The translations under genes were made by a program, and so were the position numbers. Of a stretch of DNA of 64,000 nt, positions 53,171 to 63,793 are shown piece after piece. Each line of letters begins with the position of its first letter. The first letter of the stretch is position 1. The notes below the pieces were generated by a model. The model made no database searches and was not told where the DNA came from. It saw only the letters and a program-made list of their open reading frames with translations. Source of the stretch: Agrypnia vestita (taxonomy: Eukaryota; Arthropoda; Insecta; Trichoptera; Phryganeidae); assembly GCA_016648135.1 (NCBI GenBank), contig JADDOH010011248.1:1-64000 (forward strand). The letters are read 5' to 3'.

Positions 53171-53563
53171 ATACAAAATCAGAGGCGTTGACTTTTGGAA
53201 GTGTGTGTCTTATTAATTGTTACGCATTTCCGTCCATTTTCACGAAATCACTACCACAGATTGCAGGAAAGCGAGAAGAAATGAATAATTTGAATCATGA
53301 ATAATCATGAATAATTTCTTTACGTTAATTGCACAATATTCTTGCCGGATTTTGGTGCTTCATCCTATTAGATCCAAAAGGTCAAACATTAAAATACATA
53401 TGTATACCAAATACCAATTCATATTATTATTTTTTATCTTTCAGTCTCAGCACTGTTTTTTGTAACACAACACTTCAGTTTATTTTTGTTTGGCTGACAA
53501 TCAAACGATGATTCGCGTTTGTATAAAATAAATACATCATTATTAGGTAAGATCTATCATTAA

Positions 53564-54334
53564 AGCCATGTATTCACTAGGGGACAAATCGCGAAACATT
53601 CCGCTCGACATGTCGCATCAACATCTACGCTCATGTTTCGGGGATAATGACGCGGTCAATTGACGTGTACACACCGGGACTCGCATATCTTGTCGCGGAA
53701 ATGTCATCCGATGAGGTTATGGATGACAGCTGCGGTATCACATTTGGCGAAAACGGGGTTCCGCGCAATTCGAAATGTTTTTTTGGGTCGCAATTTCAAA
53801 TTAACGAGGTTTTACTGTAGTAAATTGAATATTATTAAAAACAAGGTCCTTTTTGCAAATAATTATTGTTTTCCAGACGTCACGGAAATATATCGCCCTA
53901 TGAGGTTATGATGATAGCCGCGTATCTGTTTATGTTAATGAGTTTATCGAAAAGTAAGAGGAGAGAAAAAAAGAGGAGAATGCGAAATTATTAACTGCAA
54001 AGAGAAAGAAGGACGGACATTCTATGCGATCTTCGATCGATACAGCTCGATGAGTTCGAGAACGATTTCGTTTCCCCGCATTGTCATCTTGACAGATACA
54101 GCGCATGCGTATTCACTTGTAAACATACCACGTGGTACTGACGCTCCGCGGAATGTTGCAGTGAGTACGCTCGGCTCGGGTACCGTGCGCATGGCAACGT
54201 TGCCACGGCACGTAGAAATGCCGCGCTATGTTGTGCGCGAGGTCGCGGAACAGTGCACGACGTTGCGACGTCACGTAGACTCTATGCCGCGCATGCTGTT
54301 GAGGGACAATTTGTCCCCTAGTGAATACACGGCT
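53564..54334 (+). mobile_element. PIF/Harbinger-like element, copy 1
   Basis: 771 bp; ends AGCCATGTATTCACTAGGGG and inverse, with TAA at both flanks. Transposase scraps (RKKRRMRNYZ-like KEKKRRMRNY words, near 53960) are frameshifted here; see copies at 56488 and 60498. Confidence 0.82.
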
Positions 54335-54717
54335 TAAACGTTTGTAAGTCATTTAAAGTATTATAAGATTGATGAGTTCAGTTACCGTATTAAAAAGATG
54401 AAACGTAAATATACTATGCACTTAGATAAATGATTATCTGGGTATTAATATCAAAAATTCTTTTTTTTCCCGCCTATCCATTCCGTCTACCCAATATTTG
54501 TACGCCTCATCTAAATCAACATTTCATCAAGCATGTGAGTCAGCTCTCAAACAATCGGCCATATTTCGAAGTAAGCAATATTGCAATTTCTGTATCTCTA
54601 GACAGCTATTGTATAACATTGTGCCAATGCCGCCAATTTTGGCGTTTTAAGTTTGACAGGTTTGAAATTAATGAATTTAATCAATTGGAAATTATTTTTT
54701 TGTCCTGCCCTTGAGAA

Positions 54718-55618
54718 ATGAGTCTGGAAGAATGTGTAACATTTGGTGCATGTAATAAAATGTTAGCCCAGTGTGCGGGGGTTGGGGGGAGTGGTGTGAG
54801 TCTGGAAGAATGTGTAACATTTGGTGCTTGTAATAAAATGTTAGCCCAGTGTGCGGGGGTTGGGAGTGGTGTGAGTCTGAATGAATGTGTAACATTTGGT
54901 GCTTGTAATAAAATGTTAGCCCAGTGTGCGGGGGTTGGGAGTGGTGTGAGTCTGGAAGAATGTGTAACATTTGGTGCTTGTAATAAAATGTTAGCCCAGT
55001 GTGCGGGGGTTGGGAGTGGTGTGAGTCTGGAAGAATGTGTAACATTTGGTGCATGTAATAAAATGTTAGCCCAGTGTGCGGGGGTTGGGAGTGGTGTGAG
55101 TCTGGAAAAATGTGTAACATTTGGTGCTTGTAATAAAATGTTAGCCCAGTGTGCGGGGGTTGGGAGTGGTGTGAGTCTGGAAGAATGTGTAACATTTGGT
55201 GCATGTAATAAAATGTTAGCCCAGTGTGCGGGGGTTGGGAGTGGTGTGAGTCTGGAAGAATGTGTAACATTTGGTGCTTGTAATAAAATGTTAGCCCAGT
55301 GTGCGGGGGTTGGGAGTGGTGTGAGTCTGGAAGAATGTGTAACATTTGGTGCATGTAATAAAATGTTAGCCCAGTGTGCGGGGGTTGGGAGTGGTGTGAG
55401 TCTGGAAGAATGTGTAACATTTGGTGCATGTAATAAAATGTTAGCCCAGTGTGCGGGGGTTGGGAGTGGTGTGAGTCTGGAAAAATGTGTAACATTTGGT
55501 GCTTGTAATAAAATGTTAGCCCAGTGTGCGGGGGTTGGGAGTGGTGTGAGTCTGGAAGAATGTGTAACATTTGGTGCATGTAATAAAATGTTAGCCCAGT
55601 GTGCGGGGGTTGGGAACA
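54718..55618. repeat. 12-unit 75-bp minisatellite, open in three frames
   Basis: Units begin GAGTCTGGAAGAATGTGTAA at 54720, 54798, then every 75 bp to 55548. The first unit is 78 bp. Because 75 is a multiple of 3, stop-free frames of over 300 codons run on both strands; the + frame from ATG 54718 encodes a 25-residue repeat with three cysteines (VSLEECVTFGACNKMLAQ, CAGVGSG). No promoter, intron or flanking protein signal supports a gene. Confidence 0.9.
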
Positions 55619-55619
55619 T

Positions 55620-55960
55620 GTGTGCGGACCATAGATGATGAAGCACGTCCCCCTTCGCGTATATTTAAGACACACTTATAGTGCAGTTAAAGTATTTATT
55701 CTGGCATACTTAAAGCCCCTAGATATTTTTTACAACAGACTTTTTGTAATATAGCGCGACTAATTGACTTTTTCATAATTGTTTCAAAATTTACAAGTAT
55801 GCAGTAATTTTTTTTAACAAATCAAACGTGTTTTCTATATATTGTCATAGGTCGTGTAGCTATATTTTGTAACACATAATTCTATGAACTGTTACAAAAT
55901 ATTTTTAACTTTGTAATTTAAAGTCAAACTAGGACTATCTATAAGGGTCATTAAATATCT
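55620..55960. other. AT-rich flank of the minisatellite
   Basis: No frame or repeat partner recognised. Confidence 0.35.
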
Positions 55961-55974
55961 GTCGATATTCAAAC

Positions 55975-56387
55975 ATAATAATTTCGTTGTCCGTTCGTCC
56001 GTCCGTCCATCCGTCTGTCTGTCTGTCCCCATAACTTCGTGTAACGTCGTAATTTTGTTCGAATTCACGACTTAAAAATCAAATTAATCGGCCGGGGATG
56101 GGGCTTGAACCCAGCAAACCCGAAGGCAGCAACGATAGCGATGTTGCTGTCGCCAAGCCTGCATTACCCGTCAAAAATACAGTATATATATATAGGACTT
56201 AGCAAAGACGCGAACCATTTCATGTTCCGCATAATCCAGGGTTTAGAATAGTACATTTAACTGCCGGCAGGGGAAGTATAAAAAAAATGGATGTCGGCTA
56301 TAAATAAGTAAATAGTAAATACATGCCTAAAGAATTTTAGGAACCGGCATAGAGAAGTTCCGTCATTTTTGACGGGTTACAGCTAGT
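55975..56387 (+). mobile_element. Helitron-like repeat (family B), 3' end
   Basis: A 6-bp stem CCGTCA-TTTT-TGACGG at 56360-56375, then GTTACAGCTAGT ending 56387: hairpin plus CTAGT, the Helitron 3' format. Upstream are GTCCGTCCGTCC simple repeats (56000) and an inverse B-box-like word at 56102 (GGGCTTGAACCC). Confidence 0.6.
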
Positions 56388-56487
56388 CTACATATTAAAA
56401 AATATAATTCCTGTTATCATTGTCAAGTGCTTTAAAATACTGGCATGAAATAAGGGTTGTTAACCACGTTATCAGTAACAATTATAA

Positions 56488-57119
56488 AGTCATGTACTCA
56501 CTAGGGGTCAATTCGTGCAACATTACGCGCGGCGTGTCGCATCAACATCTACGCTCACGTTTCGGGGACAATGACGCGGTCATTTGACGTGTACACACCG
56601 GGACTCACATGTCACTTGTCGCGGAAATGTCGCCCAAAAGGGTTACGATGATTAGTGCTGCGTACCTATTTATTCTAACGAGTTTATCGAAAAGTAAGAG
56701 CAGAAAAAGGTGGTGGGTGCGAAAGTATTTACTGAAAAGGAAAAGAAGGATGGATATTCTATGCGATCTTCGAATGTCTGACGGATCATTTGTCGATTTC
56801 ATTCGAATGACAACAACTGATTTTGAAAATTTATTACAAATGATCGGGTCTTCCATAGCCAAGCAAAACACATTTTATATTATATCATATAGCATATGTA
56901 GGTAACTGTAGCGCATGCGTCTTAGCTTGTCAACATATCACGTGGCATTGATGCGCGGTACGACGTCCCCGTGCGCTCGCTCGGGAACCGTGCGCATGGC
57001 AACGTTTCCGCAGCACGCAGAAATGCCGCGTTATGTTGCGCGCGACGTTGCAGCGTTACGTAGGCTGTATGCCGCGCATGATGTTGAGGGATAATTTGTC
57101 CCCTAGTGAATACGTGGCT
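56488..57119 (+). mobile_element. PIF/Harbinger-like element, copy 2
   Basis: 632 bp, ends AGTCATGTACTCACTAGGGG and GTGAATACGTGGC(T), TAA both sides. It carries the longest open piece of transposase in the family. Confidence 0.82.
56609..56905 (+). pseudogene. Harbinger transposase N-terminus
   Basis: From MSLVAEMSPKRVTMI; the key part is KRWWVRKYLLKRKRRMDILC, then FVDFIRMTTTDFENLLQMIG. This is the RR.WV.P.L..R...G....L..L...D...F..F.RM....F..LL pattern at the start of HARBI1-type nucleases. The frame ends there; the DDE domain is deleted. Confidence 0.72.
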
Positions 57120-57560
57120 TAAAGGCATGACGCCCTTCAACTTCCCTAAAACTGTTTTAATATTAGCTTAGTAATGTGCCCAGGGATCATAGGATAAGCT
57201 GCTGTTCGAGTGCATTTCCTCGCGGGAACGTACGGCTCGACCCTTTTCAAAGCCGGGTTAATAAAAATTGGGAAACTCCACCCGAAAAGGGAATCTGGGA
57301 TAACAGCAGTATCTGGCCTCACTCCGATTTTTTAAATAAAAAGTATCCTTGTTCAGTTGAGTGCCCTGAATTTTTCCCCAAAAACACATTCATATTTTTC
57401 CTGATGCAGGTATTATATTCAGTTGTAGGTATGTATTATTTTGTTTACTTTTCATTTAATAAAGAGTTTCTTACTGTGGAAGAGGGACAGCGAATGGACT
57501 TTTGCAGGCCTCTCCTTGCCGGGTAGCCCTTTACATGACGCGGCACGGAGATCCTTAGAG
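57120..57560. other. unassigned stretch with an open frame
   Basis: A 116-codon frame (57176-57526) is open, but its residues (WETPPEKGIWDNSSIW, GMYYFVYFSFNKEFL) match nothing I know and have no clear start context. Treated as chance or an old repeat. Confidence 0.25.
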
Positions 57561-57870
57561 TAAAAACTGTAAATTATAGAAGTCCTACAGAGTCGAAGCT
57601 ATTTATATGGGAAACGTGTTTGGAAGTCTTGGTAGGGTGGCCCAAGGTTTATAATCTGTATCACTTTACACAACGCAACGTTCACCAATTCTACCATAAG
57701 GATATCCACACATTATCAAATTTATGAATATTTTGAAAAATTTGCATTTACGTTCTAAATCAGTTTCTTTCATATACTCGAATGGACTATGCTAGAGACA
57801 ACGGTGGTCCTTCCCACGATAAAGTATACATAGATTTTGCAGCTGGTAATGAAATGGTACCTGTATATTT
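57560..57870 (+). repeat. dispersed repeat shared with 24420-24690
   Basis: TTTATATGGGAAACGTGTTT, TATCACTTTAC, CACACATTATCAAATTT and CTAAATCAGTTTCTTTCATA line up with the minus strand of 24420-24690. Function unknown. Confidence 0.6.
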
Positions 57871-57934
57871 TAAAGTGGAATATTAAGCAATAATAAGCAA
57901 TGTTATTTTTAATGTTTATATATATACAATATTC

Positions 57935-58820
57935 CAGTGGCGTGCAGTGGGTATAAACTAAGGTTATGCTTTGACCGACTATATACCTATATTAAATATA
58001 TATATATACGCATATACCTATAAGGGTATATACATTTAAAAAAAATAAAAAAATAACTGTATATAATGAACTATTTTAAGTAGCTTCAATCCACAAAAAT
58101 ACCTGCACTATAAAAGAAGTATTCTAAACAACATTTCCTAAATAAATAAATATTTTATATAGGTACAGGTAATACGGCAAAAAATTTCAATATATTTCGA
58201 AGACGATTTATATATAATTAAATCGGGAACAATACTAATTTCAGATATACGTTTCTTTTCACAAAAATAAATCAAACATTTTATGATATCATCATGATAT
58301 GTTATGATATGACAGATGGTATTTACATTCACCATAGAAAAGACAAATTTACACCAAAAGTTTTGGGTGGAATTTGTAAAAAAAACAAATTTCTGCAATG
58401 ACGTGCGCGTAGTTCTCACCTGGCATAGGATGTTTCGAAAAAGCACGCTAAATTTACTTGTCTATTACACAAAACTCGCACCATTAAAAATACACGGTTT
58501 TTTTCTCGACTTTGACTACATCTATGGAACAAATTTGTTGGGCGAGATAAATGAAGAATTGACATGAAGTTAGATACAGAAAAGTCGGAAATAAAACTTC
58601 TAGCCGTAGGACGAATTACGGCTAGAATTTTAAATCGGAAAAAAACAGATACCTCACGTTAAACAGAAACGTCAGAAATAAAACTTCTAGCCGTAGGACG
58701 AATTACGGCTAGAATTTAAAATCAAGTTTTTCTTAAGATAAAGATTATTTAATTAATATTTGTTTCCCAGAATCTTTACTAATGCACAGCTTTTTTGCTT
58801 GTATGCGCTGCACGCCACTG
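57935..58820. mobile_element. hAT-like element, CAGTGGCGTGCAG ends
   Basis: 886 bp; ends CAGTGGCGTGCAGTG and (inverted) CAGTGGCGTGCAGCG; flanking 8-mers CAATATTC and CTATATTC agree at 7 of 8. No transposase motif was seen inside. Confidence 0.8.
58585..58720. repeat. two identical 30-bp hairpins, 87 bp apart
   Basis: TTCTAGCCGTA-GGACGAAT-TACGGCTAGAA (stem 11, loop 8) at 58598-58627 and again at 58685-58714, each with the same GAAATAAAAC upstream. Confidence 0.9.
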
Positions 58821-58824
58821 CTAT

Positions 58825-59515
58825 ATTCATCTGAATTAATATTAACATAATTAATTAAGTATTAACATATAAACTAGAATACTCTCCGTGGACAAAATCC
58901 AGCATTTGTGTTCTCAGAAATATAAAAATATTGTTTAAAGTAAAACATTGTTTGTGGATTCAGTAACTTAAGAAAAACTTCTTTATTTCAAATAAAATTT
59001 TTAACAAACAAATTCAATCAAAATTTTCAAACAAAAATGTTTGAAAATTTAAATGTCAAATTGCATTCCTTCTCTATTTCATAGTAGGTGTCTACATTAT
59101 AAATTTAGGTACACATGTGACGTTTACCATCCAAAAATGAGAGTACCTACTTATTATGATACCTACTCTCGATTTTTTCAATTACACACAAGCATACTTT
59201 ACTACCAAGCATATTGGCCCACATTTTAAATACATTTCACACCGCTGTGACTTGTTTCTAATTATTTCAACATTTTCAAAGCAATGCATGCATTTTAATC
59301 GAGAAGAATCTCGTGTAATACTTATCTCTCCCGACTCCCAAGCCTTGATACAGACGAATCTTCTTATAATCAATAATCCGTTGAATCAATTAAAATGTGA
59401 GTCAAATATTATTTTTTGATGGTGCCTGAGTTACCTATTAAAACTACAAAAGAATCCAAATATTTATAATCTGCATTTTAAAAAATATTTCTAAGGCTAT
59501 GGATTATGAAATTGC
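58825..59515. other. AT-rich intergenic DNA
   Basis: No gene or repeat partner seen. Confidence 0.35.
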
Positions 59516-59518
59516 TTA

Positions 59519-59663
59519 GGCTCGGTTGTTTCAAGTTGGATTAAAGTAAAAGTTCATTTAAAGCATTGATTTTTACAGAAACGAATAGTTTGATTGGCGA
59601 AGAACGCAAAAATCTATGCTTTAAGCGAACTTTTACTTTGATCCAACTTGAAGCAACAGGCCC
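59519..59663. mobile_element. PIF/Harbinger-like hairpin MITE
   Basis: 145 bp; ends GGCTCGGTTG and (inverted) GGGCCTGTTG; TTA on both sides. This is the cleanest copy for the TWA duplication. Confidence 0.85.
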
Positions 59664-60497
59664 TTAGCAGGAGAAATGGTACTATGAAGCAAAACTTGTA
59701 GACTGTGAGCCAGTGACCTACAGAAATATTTTCTGTACATGCACACTATAGTTGGTTAGAAGGTTTGGATATTACGGCATTTGAGTTCGAGAGATTTTGG
59801 CAAATAACAGGTAATACTAGGGTTGCCACCTTTTTTTGTGCAAATAAAGAACATTGGTTATTAAAGGTAGAAAAAAAGTACATTATGTCAAAATAAAGTA
59901 CGATTTATTTTACCTTTTAATTTTGCTTAAAAACATTTTTTCATTACTTTAAGCAACTTTTAACAAATGATTATCACTAATAAACAACTGCACCGCATGT
60001 TTGCAGTCTATATTATTAAATTAATGTAAATAAGTGATTCATTTTTATCAGATTCAGAGACGTTTTGTTTCTTTCGTCTCGCCATTTGCTATTCATCACA
60101 GAAAAAACTCTATAAAACCAATTAATCGCACTCAACAATTAACTGCACTCAATCCGCCTTACACAAAACAAACAAGAACTTTTAACAATGACATTGACTA
60201 TGTTGACATTTGAGGTTAGGTTGCATTAAAAAACGAGCGTTCATGTGGCGACCGCCACAGGGTATGTCGTCAATTATCTATTCGCCAACCTATTCGGCAA
60301 CAATCGATAACGTCATCGACCCCGGTAACTCTCTCGTTCCGTTTTACGCAAAAATTTATACGATCAACTTTTTTTGTATGTTATAAGTAAAATGAATCCC
60401 AGGGAAATCAAATCGTGCGAAATAAAGTATTTTCGCGTACTTTATTGTTCTCATAAAGTATAGAGTATAATTACCCGAAATAACGTACAATACTTTA

Positions 60498-61269
60498 AGC
60501 CATGTATTCACTAGGGGACAAATAGTGCAGCATTCCGCGCGGCATGTCGCATGAACATCTACGTTCATGTTTCGGGGACAATGACGCGGTCATTTGACGT
60601 GTACACACCGGGACTCGCATATCTTGTCTCGGAAATGTCACCCGATGAGGTTATGATGACAGCTGTGGTATACATTTACACAGTTATTTAGCGAAAACGG
60701 GGTTCCGCGCTATTCGAAATGTTTTTGTTGGGTTCGCAATTTCAAGTTAACGAGGTTTTACTGTAGTAAATTGAAAATTATGAAAAACAAGGTCCTTTTG
60801 CAAATAATTATTGTTTTCCACACGTCGCGGAAATGTCGCCCTATTAGGTTATGATGACAGCTGCGTATCCATCTATGTTAACGAGTTTATCGAAACGTAA
60901 GAGGAGAAAAAGGTGGTGGATGCGAAATTATTTACTGCAAAGAGAAAGAAGGACGGATATTCTATGCGATCTTCGATCGATACAGCTCGACGAGTTCAAG
61001 AACAATTTCGTTTCCCCATATTGTCATCTCGACAGATACAGCGCATGCGTATTCACTTGTAAACATACCACGTGGTACTGACGCTCCGCGTAATGTTACC
61101 GTGAGCTCGCTCGGGTACCGTGCGCATGGCAACGTTGCCACGGCACGTAGAAATGCCGCGCTATGTTGTGCGCGACGTCGCGGAACAGTGCACGACGTTG
61201 CAACGTCACGTAGACTCTATGCCGCGCGTGCTGTTGAGGGACAATTTGTCCCCTAGTGAATACATGGTT
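60498..61269 (+). mobile_element. PIF/Harbinger-like element, copy 3, nested
   Basis: 772 bp, ends AGCCATGTATTCACTAGGGG and GTGAATACATGG(TT), TTA duplicated. Closely similar to copy 1 at 53564, including the inner Tigger-end-like phrase AACGAGGTTTTACTGTA at 60739. Confidence 0.82.
60851..61081 (+). pseudogene. Harbinger transposase N-terminus, copy 3
   Basis: MMTAAYPSMLTSLSKRKRRK, RWWMRNYLLQRERRTDILCD, then LDEFKNNFVSPYCHLDRYSA, where the frame leaves the family pattern. Deleted and inactive. Confidence 0.65.
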
Positions 61270-61450
61270 TTATAATAAAGTGCGGGTGGCAACCCTAGGT
61301 AATACAGGCACAAAAAATGAATAAGTAAAACGTAAAAGTAACAAACCTCATTTTTTCTTATTATGTTTAGATATAGATTAGAGTATAGGTCAGAAGGTTT
61401 GGATATTATGGCATTTGAGTTTGAGAGATTATGGCAGATAATCCTTCACT

Positions 61451-62100
61451 AGGGCCCAAAAAACTCTATTTTATCGTTACAAAATGAACGACCAAAATCT
61501 GACAAGAACATCGAATGTTAAAGATCTAGGTGTTAGATTTGTAAGCAACCTAACATTTCACGATCATATAGAGACGATCAGTGGTAATGCTTTGAGAATG
61601 TTAGGATTTGTTCTGCGTTTTCGAGAATACTGAAAACGCGTATTGAGAACTCTTTACAACTCCTTGGTGCGAAGTAGACTCGAGAGTGGCTCGGTGATCT
61701 GGGGGCCACGTGAGAGCAAGTAGGTCTTATGGTGGAGAAAGTCCAAAAGAAGTTTCTGAGATATCTCTACATGAGAGAGTACGGACATTATCCTTGGCTC
61801 TATCCAACCGAGTTTCTTCAGGGTATGCTTGGCTACAATAGTCTAGAGACTAGAAGGAATGTGTATTTGATTACACATTTTTATCGATTGTTGCGCGGTA
61901 TGATCGGTGATTGGTTTGTTTGTTCCTGATAATTACCTTAGACATCGTCAGCGTAGTTTGTGTCACATTACAACACACAGGACCAACCTGCCGATGGTTA
62001 TGCCTGTTGGAAGAGCTACAGCTATGCTGAACAAAATCGCTTCGGGTATTGATGTATTTCATGTGTCTGTCAAATCTCATTTTTTCATATGTTTAACGGG
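61451..62100 (+). pseudogene. LINE RT C-terminal fragment
   Basis: Readable as NVKDLGVRFVSNLTFHDHI, LRTLYNSLVRSRLESGSVIW, MVEKVQKKFLRYLYMREYGH and LETRRNVYLITHFYRLLRG, with stops between. Typical post-RT region of a Jockey/CR1-type LINE. Confidence 0.75.
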
Positions 62101-62541
62101 ACAGTAGGTAGGTACTATACACCCATAAATCATTGCCAGAAGCTTTTCTCAGGGCATTTCTTCCGCCAGACGCTTTGCAGCTCCATAATTAATCACGTCA
62201 TTAACGCTACAATAACAAATCTGAATTTTATATATATTATTCGGGCCACTTTTTAACAATACTACCTGACGCCTTATGTTTTAACGTTTTACAAGTACAC
62301 ATATTTGTGTACCTGTATTACATGTCATCTGCCAAAATCCTCCGAACTCAAATGTCATAATATCCAAAAAAAAACCTACTATAGTGAACTTCTAAAGAAA
62401 ATATTTATTTGGTATTTGATACTATAACGTAAGTCTGGCGGCAGCTAGTTCCTGCTCTATTAGGCCCGTGCACAGTTGACATAGGCGCATATTCGACATT
62501 TTTTTACGACAAGTCGTAAATCAAATGAAAACGGTTATGTT

Positions 62542-62965
62542 ATTTCACAGAATGTTGTTCGAGGATCCCCTCGCCATTCTGCCTTAGTTGTTGCTGCGCC
62601 TCTCATGAGCTTTGCGATGGGAAAATATCCCTATTCGAGAGGTGCCCCCTCTCCCGCATATTTCATACAGGAAGGGGTCAGGTTGCGTCGGTCGGTCCCG
62701 CCGCAACACCATCAGCCCGAGAGCAAACTCTCCTCCAGCTCACACGATCTTGTGCCAGCTGCTCCCAGTTCTCAGGTGCTCCACACAGGCTCAGCAATTA
62801 TCGGAGACAGTCTTTATACCTTTTCTTCTGTCCTCCGGCCTTTCACCTGCCCACTATATATACACCATATACCTAAGACCCAAGTTGGAATATGACTTTG
62901 TTTAGAGTATTCGATCAGAGGCGTTCATCTAGCTCCGGTGGCGAAGTTGAGTGATTTCACAGAAT
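62542..62965. repeat. roughly 400-bp insert flanked by a 12-bp direct repeat
   Basis: ATTTCACAGAAT occurs at 62542-62553 and 62954-62965. The DNA between is GC-richer than the flanks. A frame containing YLRPKLEY near 62875 recalls the RPKLEYCS block of LINE RTs, so this may be a truncated LINE with its target duplication. Confidence 0.4.
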
Positions 62966-63410
62966 ACTAACGCTATGCACTCGGTGTCGCCTGTGCTTCA
63001 GACTCATTTATATCATATTTTATCAATTTTTGTATTAATCTTAACATATAGATATACGTCGTCGCGGATTTTTCATTGAACTTTTTGAATTATATAACTT
63101 CTCTGCAGAAAGTATTTAAATATCTCTTACCGTTAAGGCAGCGTTTGTAAAAAATGCATCGCTCGCCCATTTTTTCGTCGACTTAAGTTGTAAAATAGGT
63201 CACCAAGAAAAGTTTTTTTATTTTAACGGGATAATATATAGCCTGCCCTGAAAGTCCTTTCTAAATAATGGTGAAAGAATTTTTGAAATCGTATTAGCAG
63301 TTTCGAAGATTACCCACATCCTACATCCAAACTTAAATCTTACAAACTTTACCTCTTTACATCTATAGGTACCTTAGAGTATATAGATTGTATATACTCC
63401 AGGATCTATA

Positions 63411-63793
63411 CCTATAAAACTCAATGTCTGTCTGTTCTCTACACAAATCTATACCGTTTATCCGACTCGATTCAAACTTTGCATACTTATGCTTTAGGAA
63501 CCGGCGGGTAACATAGGCTACATTTTCTCCCTCCTCTTTTACCCCTTTCCCTCCTCTTGATATATTTTTGATGCAAATCGTTCGACCGATCGGACTCAAA
63601 ATTTGTAAACTTATTCTTTAGGACCGGCGGGTAACAGTGGTGACATTTTCTCCCTCCCCTTATACCCTTTCTCCTCCCCCTGATATATTTTCGATGCAAA
63701 TCTATACCGTTCGAATCAAACCTTTGTTTCCTCCCACAAATTTATTTTCAACTTAACCTTTAACCCGTGCAACGCCGGGTACGAACAGCTAGT
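63411..63793 (+). mobile_element. Helitron-like repeat (family A), 3' end intact
   Basis: Starts near CTCAATGTCTGTCTGTTCTC; three roughly 110-bp units with GGACCGGCGGGTAACA and CAAATCTATACCGTTCGA words. Ends ACCCGTGCAACGCCGGGT (stem ACCCG/CGGGT), ACGAACAGCTAGT at 63793. Confidence 0.7.

Larger units (their letters stand above)
59818..61297. mobile_element. hAT-like element containing a Harbinger-like element
   Basis: Ends TAGGGTTGCCACC and exact inverse; exact 8-bp duplication GGTAATAC at 59810-59817 and 61298-61305. Without the nested element (60498-61269) it is about 708 bp. It carries repeated ATAAAGTA-type words and no transposase. Confidence 0.87.
59735..62400. repeat. large inverted-repeat structure around nested elements
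   Basis: CACTATAGTTGGTTAGAAGG, GGATATTACGGCATTTGAGTT and GATTTTGGCA at 59747-59800 appear inverted at 62318-62392 (CTGCCAAAATCC, AACTCAAATGTCATAATATC, CTACTATAGTG). A third, direct copy of the same words lies at 61390-61440. Between the arms sit the hAT-like element 59818-61297 and a LINE fragment. Confidence 0.6.

Noticed and set aside
53660..54352. Frames of 79-95 codons in the Harbinger-like element
   Set aside because: Outside the short transposase remnant they are antisense or shifted frames in the GC-richer ends.
54681..55675. Three frames over 300 codons, one on + and two on -
   Set aside because: All result from a 75-bp tandem repeat without stops; no start context, splice or domain evidence. 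Kept as a repeat, with the coding option left as a finding.
57176..57526. 116-codon frame
   Set aside because: No recognisable domain or partner copy; composition gives no clear coding signal.
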